Below the pieces are notes generated by a model. That model had not been told where the DNA came from and did not search any database. It saw only the letters and a list, made by a program, of their open reading frames with translations. 40,683 nt of DNA, taken from contig SVFF01000016.1 of the NCBI GenBank assembly GCA_015057005.1, positions 1 to 40,683 of the forward strand. Direction: 5' to 3'. The translations under genes were made by a program, and so were the position numbers. Below are positions 17,565 to 25,352 of the stretch, one piece after another; the first letter of the stretch is position 1; every line of letters starts with the position of its first letter. The stretch comes from Lachnospiraceae bacterium (lineage in GTDB: Bacteria > Bacillota > Clostridia > Lachnospirales > Lachnospiraceae).

Positions 17565-18077
17565 CTACTCCTTTCTGAACACATAATGAATCAAGCCCGC
17601 AATCACTATACCCACAACTACAAAAATACTGTATATTCCGGTCCACATCACTCTGGAATACATTCCCAGCTCCTCAATTCCCCGAAAGACATTCAATATA
17701 AATGAAATCATATTCGTAAAGAGCAACAGTAACGGTACCGCATACAGGGACTTCCACCGGAATATCACATACCCAAAGACACCAATAATAGGCATAATCA
17801 AACTGTTATAGAACAGCTCACTGCCGGCTGTCAGCCCCAGACCGAAAAAGATTCCAAACATCAATAACATGACAAAAAAGAACTGAACTTTTCTTCTCAC
17901 ATCAACCATCAATCTCTCGGTATCTGCTACAGGAGGTACCGTCCCGCTATAGCAAGCCGCACAGGATTCACAATTCTTGATATGCTGTTCTACTGCTTCC
18001 CTACTGTCCTCACTGGCGATTCCGTCCTGCACCAACGGAATCAAATCCATACACACATTGCAACTAATCTCATTCAT
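17565..18077 (-). CDS. Zinc-finger (zf-HC2) anti-sigma factor, integral membrane
   Basis: The N-terminal 45 residues carry a zinc anti-sigma signature HxxxCxxC (H32, C36, C39), with extra C6 and C9. About four TM helices follow (roughly 65-85, 87-105, 108-130 and 145-165). It should hold the cotranscribed ECF sigma factor inactive at the membrane until a signal arrives. Its start overlaps the sigma gene by 8 bp. The signal and release mechanism are unknown. No site-2 protease gene is nearby. Confidence 0.85.
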   Translation of the reverse strand: MNEISCNVCMDLIPLVQDGIASEDSREAVEQHIKNCESCAACYSGTVPPVADTERLMVDVRRKVQFFFVMLLMFGIFFGLGLTAGSELFYNSLIMPIIGVFGYVIFRWKSLYAVPLLLLFTNMISFILNVFRGIEELGMYSRVMWTGIYSIFVVVGIVIAGLIHYVFRKE

Positions 18078-18573
18078 CAGCGAAACCCTCCTTTTTTAAT
18101 ATTTTTCGCAGCTTTTCTTTGGTTCTGAAATCAATGACTCTGGCTGAGCTTTCCGATATTCCAAACTTTGTTCCTATTTCATAAAAGGAATACCCATCCA
18201 AACGCATTAGAACGATATTTCTGGTTCTCTCAGGTTCCTGATCCAACAAACGATATATCCGATCAATCACTTCCTGCGAATGGTACTTGGCCTCCGGCCC
18301 TAAATCCATGTTTTCACAAAACTCTGTTAAAGCTTCTGTTCTGATCTGCCGATTCTTCTTTCTCAAGTAGTCATACCATTCATGGCGGGCAATTGAAAAC
18401 AGCCAGGTTTTGATGTCGGACTCTCCTCGGAATGTGCCAATAGATTTGACCACCTTTAAGAATACCTCTGAGGCCAGATCCTCTGAAATGGAGGTATCAT
18501 GGCTCAGACTATACAGATAACGATATACATCATTGTGATATGTACGGAATAATTCTTCTAATAATCTTCGCAT
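18070..18573 (-). CDS. ECF-family RNA polymerase sigma factor
   Basis: This group 4 sigma factor (167 aa) has only regions 2 and 4. Region 2 includes YRYLYSLSHDTSISEDLASEVF and a WLFSIARHEWYDYLR stretch. Region 4 is a helix-turn-helix (GYSFYEIGTKFGISESSARV). It recruits RNA polymerase to stress promoters with TGTAAC/CGTC-type elements. AAAGGAGG precedes the ATG. It is the first gene of the three-gene operon with its anti-sigma and a YfjL-like protein, and it is probably autoregulated through the promoter at 18598-18623. Confidence 0.93.
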   Translation of the reverse strand: MRRLLEELFRTYHNDVYRYLYSLSHDTSISEDLASEVFLKVVKSIGTFRGESDIKTWLFSIARHEWYDYLRKKNRQIRTEALTEFCENMDLGPEAKYHSQEVIDRIYRLLDQEPERTRNIVLMRLDGYSFYEIGTKFGISESSARVIDFRTKEKLRKILKKEGFADE

Positions 18574-18597
18574 CCTGATCCTCCTTTCACCCTATTA

Positions 18598-18623
18598 GTC
18601 GCTATTTTTCGGATTTTGTTACA
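18598..18623 (-). promoter_or_regulatory. Putative ECF-type autoregulatory promoter
   Basis: On the minus strand TGTAAC (18618-18623) is separated by 16 bp from CGAC (18598-18601), followed by TAATAG. This resembles Bacillus sigma-X promoters (TGTAAC...CGAC). It ends about 25 bp before the sigma gene start, so transcripts would have a short leader containing the ribosome binding site. No consensus sigma-A promoter is obvious in the same place. Confidence 0.55.
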
Positions 18624-18690
18624 TCAAAAATTAAAAACAATAGTAAAAGTTGAATAAGTTTAAAAAAGATCAAAAAAGTCCCCAGAAATG

Positions 18691-18821
18691 TTTCCTAGAA
18701 AAATAATGATGTACCATTCAATAGACGGACACCAAAATTGCTATGTTTGAACGTATGTGAGTTTAGCAATTTTGGTGTCAAGCTCGTCGGCTGAATGGTA
18801 CATCATATATTTTTCAGGAAA
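18691..18821. repeat. 131-bp imperfect palindrome (long hairpin, possible MITE)
   Basis: The left arm (18691-18742) and right arm (18765-18821) are reverse complements apart from single-base bulges and one asymmetric internal loop. Core matches are ATGATGTACCATTCA (15 bp) and GACACCAAAATTGCT (15 bp), with outer matches TTTCCT and GAAAAATA. The loop is about 22 nt. The region 18574-18997 has no gene. To the right of the palindrome (18822-18997) the base composition turns GC-richer without a recognisable gene. It could be a miniature inverted-repeat element, a transposon-end remnant or a very long bidirectional terminator. Confidence 0.8.
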
Positions 18822-18997
18822 GATTTATCGGCATTTTTTTGCCAATGCCCTGTCGGTCCTCAGACAGTCTCACCACGGCGCCGCTTTTAAAAAGTCATGC
18901 GTCTTAAAATCCATCAAAAAACTTGCACGGGTATTTTTTATGGGGTTGCATCCAGCCCGCAGTCGGGCACCCGGAAGTTTTCTGAAGTCGCTGCGGG

Positions 18998-19894
18998 TCA
19001 GCGGCAGATCTGGTAAATAAATTCTGCGCTCTTTTCCATAGCTTCGTAGGCAGTCTTGAATGGCAGCATCTGGAAGACATGCCACATCCCCGGAAAACGT
19101 TCCAACTTCACCGGCACATTGGCATTTGCCAGCGCAGTCTGCAGGCGCAGGGAATCGCTGAGAAGCATCTCATTCTCTCCCACCTGGATATACACAGGCG
19201 GGAACCCTTCAAAGGAACCAAACAGCGGTGATATATAAGGATCTGTCAGGTTCCGTTCTTTGGCATAAGCCAGGATCATACGATCCAGATACGCCTTGTC
19301 CAGCACAGGATCCACCTCTGCCTTGGTGGTGATGGACTTGCCGGAAGATGTCAGGTCCGTCCAGGGCGACATGAGCACCAGCCCTCTGGGCAGCATCCGC
19401 CCCTCCTCTTTTAACTTTAATGTCAGTGTCAGAGCCAGATTGCCCCCTGCAGAATCTCCTGCCACGATCACATCCCCGGCTCCATACCCCAAAAGCATCA
19501 GGTAATTCCAGGCCTTCATGGCATCCTCCAGGGCCGCCGGGTAAGGATCTTCCGGTGCCAGCCGATAATCAAAACTAAGCACATCCATAGATGTTGCTTC
19601 CGCCAACTTGGAAGTCAGGGATCTGGCATACAGGCAACTTCCTGTGGAATATCCGCCACCATGACAGTACAGGATCACAAATTTCTTCATATGGGCTTTT
19701 GTAACACTGACCCATTCACCATGCATCCCATCAATATTCTGCTCTCTATACTGAACATCCTTGAAATTGCCCAACAAGGTTCCGAAATGTTCCTGGGATT
19801 GACGATGTTTCTCCAAATCTGTATTTTCCACCATATCATGCACCCTTTTGAGCAGCTGCATGAGATTTAGGTTTTTCTTTTCTCCATCTGCCAT
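18998..19894 (-). CDS. Alpha/beta hydrolase of the HSL/acetyl-esterase family
   Basis: This carboxylesterase-like protein (298 aa) has the oxyanion motif HGGG at 78-81, nucleophile S148 in GDSAGG (146-151) and a probable catalytic His272 in MWHVF. The acid is probably an Asp or Glu in the GENEMLLSDS segment at 239-248. There is no signal peptide, so it acts in the cytoplasm on small esters. It is the third gene of an operon with an acyltransferase and a zinc-ribbon membrane protein (about 36 bp gap), so it may remove or edit acyl groups added by the acyltransferase. The substrate is unknown. ORFs extending past its stop at 18998 into the GC-rich tail look spurious. Confidence 0.85.
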   Translation of the reverse strand: MADGEKKNLNLMQLLKRVHDMVENTDLEKHRQSQEHFGTLLGNFKDVQYREQNIDGMHGEWVSVTKAHMKKFVILYCHGGGYSTGSCLYARSLTSKLAEATSMDVLSFDYRLAPEDPYPAALEDAMKAWNYLMLLGYGAGDVIVAGDSAGGNLALTLTLKLKEEGRMLPRGLVLMSPWTDLTSSGKSITTKAEVDPVLDKAYLDRMILAYAKERNLTDPYISPLFGSFEGFPPVYIQVGENEMLLSDSLRLQTALANANVPVKLERFPGMWHVFQMLPFKTAYEAMEKSAEFIYQICR

Positions 19895-19930
19895 AAATAC
19901 GCATTGCCTTTCTCTATCTAAAAATGATGC

Positions 19931-20635
19931 TTAAAAATGAAGTCTCTTGCGCACTGCGTTACGCACTCTGCGAAGGGACAGGGTGGTGATCAGCACAATA
20001 TCAATGATAATACACACCGTAAGAACCACCGCAGACCAGCGAAGTACCACATTCCCCACAACATACCGATCGACCAACATCTCAATTCCCGCACATAAAA
20101 AACCGATGGCCGTAATCACATAAATCCCTTTCGTCAGAAAAGATTGGGGCAGCTTATGAAAACACAGCGCAGTCAATTCCACGATTACAGTCACATAAAC
20201 CACAATCGGCAGGCCAAGTCCCCAGAACCATTTGTCGCTGTGAGACAAAAAAGTCAGCATATACAGATATCCGCCTGCTGCAGCACCATCATACAAAAGC
20301 GACAGATAAATGGACTGTCCCGGATTGATCACAAGAGGGACCATAGTGACCCATAGGATCAGACAGACCCCGATCACCGCCAGGGACCAAGGCTCACCCC
20401 GAAACACCCAGGCATTCAAAAGACCACAGGTGATTGCCGTAGCCACTACCACCGTAGTCAGGAAAATACCCATATCTTTTCTCTGTACCGTCTCCACCTG
20501 TCCCTTTTCCTTGGGAAACGGGGCCGGCACACTGCGATCAATGGGCTGATGGGGATTTAGCACAGGGGTATTGCACAGGGCACAACGCTCCGCTGTCTTA
20601 TCCAATTCTACTCCGCAATTCACACAATATGACAT
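19931..20635 (-). CDS. Zinc-ribbon integral membrane protein (DUF6320-like)
   Basis: The protein (234 aa) starts with a zinc ribbon (C4, C7, C18 and C21 in YCVNCGVELDK...CALCNTPV). It continues with about six TM helices from residue 55 on, and ends in a short basic tail (SLRRVRNAVRKRL). The function is unknown. Similar zinc-ribbon membrane proteins occur next to condensation-type acyltransferases in gut Firmicutes, and I recall the domain label DUF6320. The ribosome binding site AGGAGG is strong. Its position between the acyltransferase (13 bp upstream) and the esterase suggests a shared lipid- or glycolipid-related job. Confidence 0.7.
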   Translation of the reverse strand: MSYCVNCGVELDKTAERCALCNTPVLNPHQPIDRSVPAPFPKEKGQVETVQRKDMGIFLTTVVVATAITCGLLNAWVFRGEPWSLAVIGVCLILWVTMVPLVINPGQSIYLSLLYDGAAAGGYLYMLTFLSHSDKWFWGLGLPIVVYVTVIVELTALCFHKLPQSFLTKGIYVITAIGFLCAGIEMLVDRYVVGNVVLRWSAVVLTVCIIIDIVLITTLSLRRVRNAVRKRLHF

Positions 20636-20648
20636 AGTTCCTCCTAAT

Positions 20649-21974
20649 TTATATACGATTACTCTCTATTTTTACATGGATGCCATCCTGCACCAGCTTG
20701 CGGAAGAAATACCGCTCCACATCAGTCTCCACGATACTGCTGGCAAAATTGATGGTCAGCACATCACCAAAACTGACAATAGCGCAGTTGGTCCTATTTG
20801 AGAAAGGCTGCCCCATACAGATATCAAAACGCTCAATATAGGGCTCCATTCCCTCCGGCAAGCGCAAGGCTCCCATGTTGGTAAGCCCCGCAGAAGAATT
20901 TTGATCCTGCACCTTTGCATAAAACTTCTTCACCACAAAATCCTTGATAAACAGAGGCACCACCCTGATAAAAGGATTTCGCTGGGTAGCCGCATTGGTA
21001 GTGATGTCCCCACGCAGAAATTTCTCATTCACGTAATAGCGCATGTAATTGTGTACCTGCACAACAATTTCTTCAAACGAATAGTCACCCAATCTGGGAT
21101 CGATTCCCGGATAGATCATGGAAATAAAATTCCGCAGTGTCTTGGACGGAAAAAATCTCCGCAGATTCACCGGCATAGCAACCCTTACAGGGCGAAGTTT
21201 ATAATGCTTCTCATCCTCCTGCTTCTGCAGCAGGGCATAAAGAAGCACCGCGTTAAAATATTCCGTGATTGTGGCATGATACTTTTTGGATACAGCCATC
21301 ACCTCAGACACACTCATAATACCGTCAATGATATTTAAAGTATAGAAGGGTTCCCTGGTTCCCCGCACCCGGTAAGTCTTCTCTCCCGGTCTGGGCGGAC
21401 ATACTTTTGCGTTGGCATATTTCATGTACGCATCTTCCAGTTCTTCCTTATCCGGCTCTTCGTTGATATCCATCACAAAGCCGCCGTTTTGTATCTCTTC
21501 ATGTCCCAAAAGCCGCAAATACGTAGCAACAACCGTCATCAACACACACATGCAGCCGGTGCCATCCCCCAAACTGTGGTGTGCCTCCAGTGCAATGCGG
21601 TTCCCATAATAATAAAACCTGATCAGATAGCGGTTGTTAGCCTTAAAATACATGGGCTGGCAGGGATTCTGCACATCCTCCTGAACAAAGGGCCCCGGCC
21701 GGTTGTTGGGCTCCAGATAACGCCAGAACAATCCTTTTCGTATGGCCGCCTTGTAGGTAGGAAATCTGGGCAGCGTCATATCCACCGCCTGCTGCAGTAC
21801 CTGCGGGTTAATCTCTTCCTTCAAAAGCACCGACAGCCGATACACCGACGAGAAATCCTTACGCTGCAGCGTAGGGTACACAATAGCCGACAGATCCAGC
21901 TTATACCACTCCTTGCGGGGCGCTTTTTCCTTTATGCTGTTGTCCCTGTGGGTGGTGGGTCTGGTGGAATTCAT
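20649..21974 (-). CDS. Condensation-domain-type acyltransferase (HHxxxDG)
   Basis: The protein (441 aa) carries the hallmark HHSLGDG at 132-138 of the chloramphenicol acetyltransferase / NRPS-condensation superfamily. This superfamily also includes alcohol acetyltransferases and wax/PapA-type O-acyltransferases. H133 would be the catalytic base. A later segment (VAMPVNLRRFFPSKTLRNF) is the second conserved block. There is no carrier-protein or adenylation domain, so it is a stand-alone acyltransferase and not part of a peptide synthetase. It is first in the operon with the zinc-ribbon protein and the esterase, and is preceded by an AGAGAGG ribosome binding site. Likely substrates are acyl-CoA with an alcohol or glycolipid; the exact pair is unknown. 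Confidence 0.75.
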   Translation of the reverse strand: MNSTRPTTHRDNSIKEKAPRKEWYKLDLSAIVYPTLQRKDFSSVYRLSVLLKEEINPQVLQQAVDMTLPRFPTYKAAIRKGLFWRYLEPNNRPGPFVQEDVQNPCQPMYFKANNRYLIRFYYYGNRIALEAHHSLGDGTGCMCVLMTVVATYLRLLGHEEIQNGGFVMDINEEPDKEELEDAYMKYANAKVCPPRPGEKTYRVRGTREPFYTLNIIDGIMSVSEVMAVSKKYHATITEYFNAVLLYALLQKQEDEKHYKLRPVRVAMPVNLRRFFPSKTLRNFISMIYPGIDPRLGDYSFEEIVVQVHNYMRYYVNEKFLRGDITTNAATQRNPFIRVVPLFIKDFVVKKFYAKVQDQNSSAGLTNMGALRLPEGMEPYIERFDICMGQPFSNRTNCAIVSFGDVLTINFASSIVETDVERYFFRKLVQDGIHVKIESNRI

Positions 21975-22164
21975 TGGGTACCTCTCTAAATTTGCGGTTG
22001 TGTTGTTTACACTTTATTACACTGCATATTTAATTCTGTCTATTATTATTTTACTTGTTTCTATCTCAAAATACAACCTGTTTTAAATGATACAAATATC
22101 AAACACTTCTCCTCCAAATTTTCACTTGTCTATAAATCGTTCACAACAAAACTTTTTCCCGAAC

Positions 22165-22193
22165 TTGCAAACACACACATTGCGTACTATAAT
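22165..22193 (+). promoter_or_regulatory. Promoter of the small toxin-like gene
   Basis: TTGCAA (22165-22170), a 17-bp spacer and a perfect TATAAT (22188-22193) predict a start near 22200. This gives a 5' leader of about 90 nt before the peptide gene. The leader contains GGCAATCG and GGTGGTTGGCC, echoed in the antisense RNA. Confidence 0.75.
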
Positions 22194-22293
22194 TTTAATT
22201 GATAGCTTATGCTGTCGGCAATCGTGTACGCGCCAAGCTACGGCAAGGCAAGGGTGGTTGGCCTTCATTCTGCTTAGAATGGGGGTGATGCTT

Positions 22294-22383
22294 ATGAAGA
22301 ACTCGTTTGATTTCAAGGATATTATGTCCTTTGGAATGTTCCTCTTAGCACTGCTGACATTCATTTACTTGATTTGTCACTAA
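22294..22383 (+). CDS. Small hydrophobic peptide, holin-like type I toxin candidate
   Basis: A 29-residue peptide has a short charged N-terminus (MKNSFDFKD) and one TM helix (IMSFGMFLLALLTFIYLI) ending in CH and a stop. This is the pattern of TxpA/BsrG and Hol-Tox type I toxins. The ATG at 22294 lies 6 bases after GGGGGTG; in-frame ATGs at 22288 and 22279 are too close to or inside that site. It has its own promoter and a terminator directly after the stop. A convergent RNA overlaps its 3' end, as in known type I modules. Overexpression would be expected to harm the membrane. Assignment is by architecture, not by a database hit. Confidence 0.7.
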   Translation: MKNSFDFKDIMSFGMFLLALLTFIYLICH

Positions 22384-22385
22384 AA

Positions 22386-22471
22386 CAAAAAACCTTCCCT
22401 GTACTTTGCCCAGTCTAGGAAGGTTTTTCTTTTCATGCTGGTCAACCACTCTGTGGCGATTGCCTTTTTAT
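22386..22471 (-). ncRNA. Candidate antisense antitoxin RNA
   Basis: The minus-strand promoter at 22478-22505 would start an RNA near 22471. It would end at the shared hairpin (GGAAGG followed by TTTTTTG) near 22386, giving about 86 nt. The last about 45 nt are fully complementary to the 3' end of the peptide mRNA, so it could block or destabilise that mRNA. Its 5' end carries GGCAATCG and GTGGTTGACC, matching the leader of the peptide mRNA in the same order. Confidence 0.6.
22391..22428. terminator. Bidirectional terminator shared by toxin mRNA and antisense RNA
   Basis: AACCTTCC (22391-22398) pairs with GGAAGGTT (22418-22425) around a loop of about 19 nt. It has a T-run on the plus strand (to 22428) and a matching TTTTTTG on the minus strand. 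Confidence 0.85.
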
Positions 22472-22477
22472 AATTCT

Positions 22478-22505
22478 ATTATATCATCAATCAACAATTT
22501 TGCAA
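22478..22505 (-). promoter_or_regulatory. Promoter of the antisense RNA
   Basis: TTGCAA (22500-22505), a 16-bp spacer and a perfect TATAAT (22478-22483 on the minus strand). The -35 hexamer is the same as that of the convergent toxin promoter. Confidence 0.65.
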
Positions 22506-22522
22506 GTGAATTATTACGCTTT

Positions 22523-23221
22523 TTATATCACAACTATTGCCGTATGGGGTCTATGATCCGCTGCAACAATCGCAGGAATATCAGCCTCTGTCACCGCAAT
22601 ATCTTTCGATACAAAAATATAGTCAATTTTAATTGTCGGATTATCAGAAGGGAAGCTGAGCTTGGGTGCAGCAAACAATTCCCCGGCATCCACCATGCGC
22701 TCTCTGATGGGCAGAAGAACCTTATCATCGGGGGCTACATTAAAATCACCCATCAAAATACACTTTTCCTCTTCCAGATTTGCAAGGATTGTCTTCACAG
22801 CACTCTCCTGCTCATCCTGATTCAGGCCAAAATGGATCACCAAAACAGTCAGGCCATTCTCTAATTTCGCTTTCAAAAGGCAGCGTGTCTCATAATACCC
22901 GTCGTAAGCTTTGGGCTCAGGATCGGGCACAAGGATGGTCTCTGCGGACTGCAAGGGATAACGGGACAACAGGGCATTTCCGTAGGGATTTTTACCATTA
23001 AAAGCAATCGCTTGTGCAAAATAGTGATTTTCCAATCCGGTTAGTTTGGACAAAATGCCTGTCTGATCCACATAATCCTCCAATTCACCGGCACCCCGCA
23101 TTTCATTAAGGCCTACAATATCAGCCTCACATGTTAATATGGCATCAGCCATGATCTGATAGTCGATTTTTTGTTCCAGGTAATTCAAGCAGTGCTGGGT
23201 GTTAAATGACATGATCTTCAT
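22523..23221 (-). CDS. Endonuclease/exonuclease/phosphatase (EEP) family hydrolase
   Basis: This metal-dependent phosphohydrolase (232 aa) has the DNase I / Exo III / sphingomyelinase fold. Conserved residues are visible in order: N7 in MSFNTQH, E40 in GLNEMRG, H130 in LVIHFG, D159 and N161 in GDFNV, and D222-H223 near the C-terminus (ADHRPH). There is no signal peptide, so it is cytoplasmic. Members act on nucleic acids, phospholipids or inositol phosphates, and the substrate cannot be read here. It is a single gene with no obvious operon partner. Confidence 0.85.
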   Translation of the reverse strand: MKIMSFNTQHCLNYLEQKIDYQIMADAILTCEADIVGLNEMRGAGELEDYVDQTGILSKLTGLENHYFAQAIAFNGKNPYGNALLSRYPLQSAETILVPDPEPKAYDGYYETRCLLKAKLENGLTVLVIHFGLNQDEQESAVKTILANLEEEKCILMGDFNVAPDDKVLLPIRERMVDAGELFAAPKLSFPSDNPTIKIDYIFVSKDIAVTEADIPAIVAADHRPHTAIVVI

Positions 23222-23405
23222 TTGTTGTTCCTCCGCTATATTGTCCGTTCCTTTGTTTTAAATGCTTTCGATAATATTTTAAACACAACACATTGCTTTT
23301 CAACGGCATGTTTACCATAGATACATCTTATATCAACAACTTCCAAACCGCAATCATTACATCATATGAAAATTGCAAATAAATATTTTGATTTCACTTC
23401 TGCCG

Positions 23406-24314
23406 CTACGGCACACTCACCAGCACTTCCATATTCCCTTCCATTGTCACATCCGTACCCCCGCGAGGTATGTAAATGCTGTCACCCGCCTTCACAGTTC
23501 TACCATTTACTTTTCCCTCACCTCGTACGATTACCAAGGACAAAAAAGCAGACCTGCCCATCAGCTCTGCTGCCAAAAGCTCCATACTGCCCTCCACCTT
23601 ATAACTCCAGACAGCAAAATTAGAACAGTACGCCAGCAGGATCCTGGAGTAGCCGTTCCTTTTCTCCCGCAGGCCCAAGGGGCTGTGCCCGCCGATAGCG
23701 GGCACAAAGCCCATTACATCCATGGCCTGATCCACATGGATCTGGCGCTTGTTGTGGTTCGAATCCTCCCGGTCATAATCGTAAACTCTGTAAGTAATAC
23801 AGGAATTCTGCTGGACCTCTGCCAACCGGATTCCTTTGCCGATGGCATGAAGCATTCCCGGTGGTATAAAATACACCTCTCCCTTTTTGACAGGCACTTG
23901 TCTGCAAACCTCCAGGATACTTCCGTTCTTTAAACGCTTGCGGATCTCATTTTCTGTAACCTTATATTTCAGGCCATAGTACAGACAGGCTCCCGGCTCA
24001 TGGTCCAGAATATACCACATCTCGGTTTTTCCTTGACAGCCTTCCCTGGCAAGTGCATAGCCGTCCCCCGGGTGAACCTGCACCGACAATGCCTCTTTTG
24101 CCTCTATCAGCTTGATGAGCAAAGGAAATTCTTGGTCACGCCACAGATAATCCTTCAGGGACACCCCCTCAAAACCCTGATTGCGTATCAGGCTGGGGCC
24201 CTTTTCCTGGCAGGAAAGCACCCACTCCTCTTTCCCCCATAGATACTCTTTCGTAACCCCTTGCAGATATAATGGTTCACTCGATAATTCCCGCAAAGCT
24301 TCCGAACCCTTCAT
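23406..24314 (-). CDS. manA: Mannose-6-phosphate isomerase (class I)
   Basis: This zinc enzyme (302 aa) converts fructose-6-phosphate to mannose-6-phosphate, feeding GDP-sugar synthesis. Zinc-ligand candidates are H81 in SVQVHPGD, E98 in GKTEMWYI and H156 in PPGMLHAIG, and the YRVYDYDR segment is also typical. The N-terminal [14 protein letters not shown] is the usual opening of short Firmicute ManA proteins. Its start overlaps the stop of the fucose synthase gene by 4 bp. It is the last gene of the GDP-L-fucose operon. ManC upstream also has a C-terminal cupin that may hold isomerase activity, so the two could be redundant. Confidence 0.9.
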   Translation of the reverse strand: MKGSEALRELSSEPLYLQGVTKEYLWGKEEWVLSCQEKGPSLIRNQGFEGVSLKDYLWRDQEFPLLIKLIEAKEALSVQVHPGDGYALAREGCQGKTEMWYILDHEPGACLYYGLKYKVTENEIRKRLKNGSILEVCRQVPVKKGEVYFIPPGMLHAIGKGIRLAEVQQNSCITYRVYDYDREDSNHNKRQIHVDQAMDVMGFVPAIGGHSPLGLREKRNGYSRILLAYCSNFAVWSYKVEGSMELLAAELMGRSAFLSLVIVRGEGKVNGRTVKAGDSIYIPRGGTDVTMEGNMEVLVSVP

Positions 24315-25282
24315 CGTTGCGCAAAATCCCCCGTTTCATACTTAGCACCAAACCACTCATAAGTGGTACGTATTCCCTCTTCCAGTTCAATTCCCGGTTC
24401 CCAGCCCAGCTGCTGCAGCCGGCTGATGTCAACCACCTTGCGCATGGTACCGTCAGGCTTAGAACCATCCATGATCAGTTCCCCCTCAAATCCGGTAATC
24501 CGTTGGATCAATCGGGCCAATTCCAAAATGGTCACTTCCTTACCGCTTCCCACATTGAAAAACTCCTCCCCCTCATAGCGATCCATCAGGAAGAGGCAGG
24601 CATCCGCCAAATCGTCCACGTGCAAAAATTCCCGCAGCGGGGTACCGCTGCCCCATACCGTCACAGTTTTCTCTCCCCGAAGCTTCGCCTCATGAAATTT
24701 ACGCAAAAGAGCCGGAAGCACATGGGAATTCTGCAATTCAAAATTATCTTCCGGGCCGTACAGATTGCAGGGCATGACGCTGATGAAATTGTCACCATAC
24801 TGCCGCTTGTAATAGGAGCACATTTTTAAGCCTGAAATTTTCGCCAAAGCATAGGCCTCATTGGTCTGCTCCAAATAATCACTGAGCAGATACTCCTCCT
24901 TAATGGGCTGAGGACACTCTTTCGGATAAATGCAGGAACTTCCTAAAAAGAGCAGCTTCTTCACCTTGTTTTTGTGTGCTGCATCAATCACATTGCAGAT
25001 AATCTGCAGATTTTCCATAATAAATTCTGCAGGATAAGTATTGTTTGCGTGAATACCGCCCACCTTGGCCGCTGCCAGGATTACATAATCTGGCTTTTCC
25101 TCTGCAAAAAAAGTCTCCACATCCGCCTGGCGGGTCAGATCCAGTTCAGCATGGGTGCGCGTCACAATATTCGAAAAACCATCTTTCTTCAGTCTTCTCA
25201 CCAGGGCGGAGCCCACCAGCCCCCGATGACCCGCCACATATATTTTGCCGTTTCTGTCTAAAGGTATTACTTTATTTCCCAT
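24311..25282 (-). CDS. fcl: GDP-L-fucose synthase
   Basis: This SDR-family epimerase/reductase (323 aa) converts GDP-4-keto-6-deoxymannose to GDP-L-fucose with NADPH. The Rossmann motif is [10 protein letters not shown] (about 17-26). The catalytic region has GSSCIYPK and a YALAK pair (Tyr and Lys). I start at the ATG at 25282. The longer frame to 25387 overlaps the end of gmd and adds 35 atypical residues, and its first 20 residues are very rich in basic and Cys residues. AAAGGA lies about 11 bases upstream, a little far. It is third in manC-gmd-fcl-manA. Confidence 0.94.
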   Translation of the reverse strand: MGNKVIPLDRNGKIYVAGHRGLVGSALVRRLKKDGFSNIVTRTHAELDLTRQADVETFFAEEKPDYVILAAAKVGGIHANNTYPAEFIMENLQIICNVIDAAHKNKVKKLLFLGSSCIYPKECPQPIKEEYLLSDYLEQTNEAYALAKISGLKMCSYYKRQYGDNFISVMPCNLYGPEDNFELQNSHVLPALLRKFHEAKLRGEKTVTVWGSGTPLREFLHVDDLADACLFLMDRYEGEEFFNVGSGKEVTILELARLIQRITGFEGELIMDGSKPDGTMRKVVDISRLQQLGWEPGIELEEGIRTTYEWFGAKYETGDFAQR

Positions 25283-25352
25283 TTTAAAATGATCCTTTCC
25301 AAACAATGCTTTCCACTTTCCGGCGCAGACCTCGTTATCCTTTTTCTGACTT

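Noticed and set aside
18870..19085. 71-residue minus-strand frame at the end of the alpha/beta hydrolase gene
   Set aside because: It overlaps the hydrolase in another frame and has no ribosome binding site. It could be part of a dispersed repeat, but as a protein it is not supported.
22087..22293. Longer 98-residue version of the toxin-like ORF
   Set aside because: The upstream part covers the promoter and the 5' leader, so only the ATG at 22294 with its GGGGGTG site is plausible.
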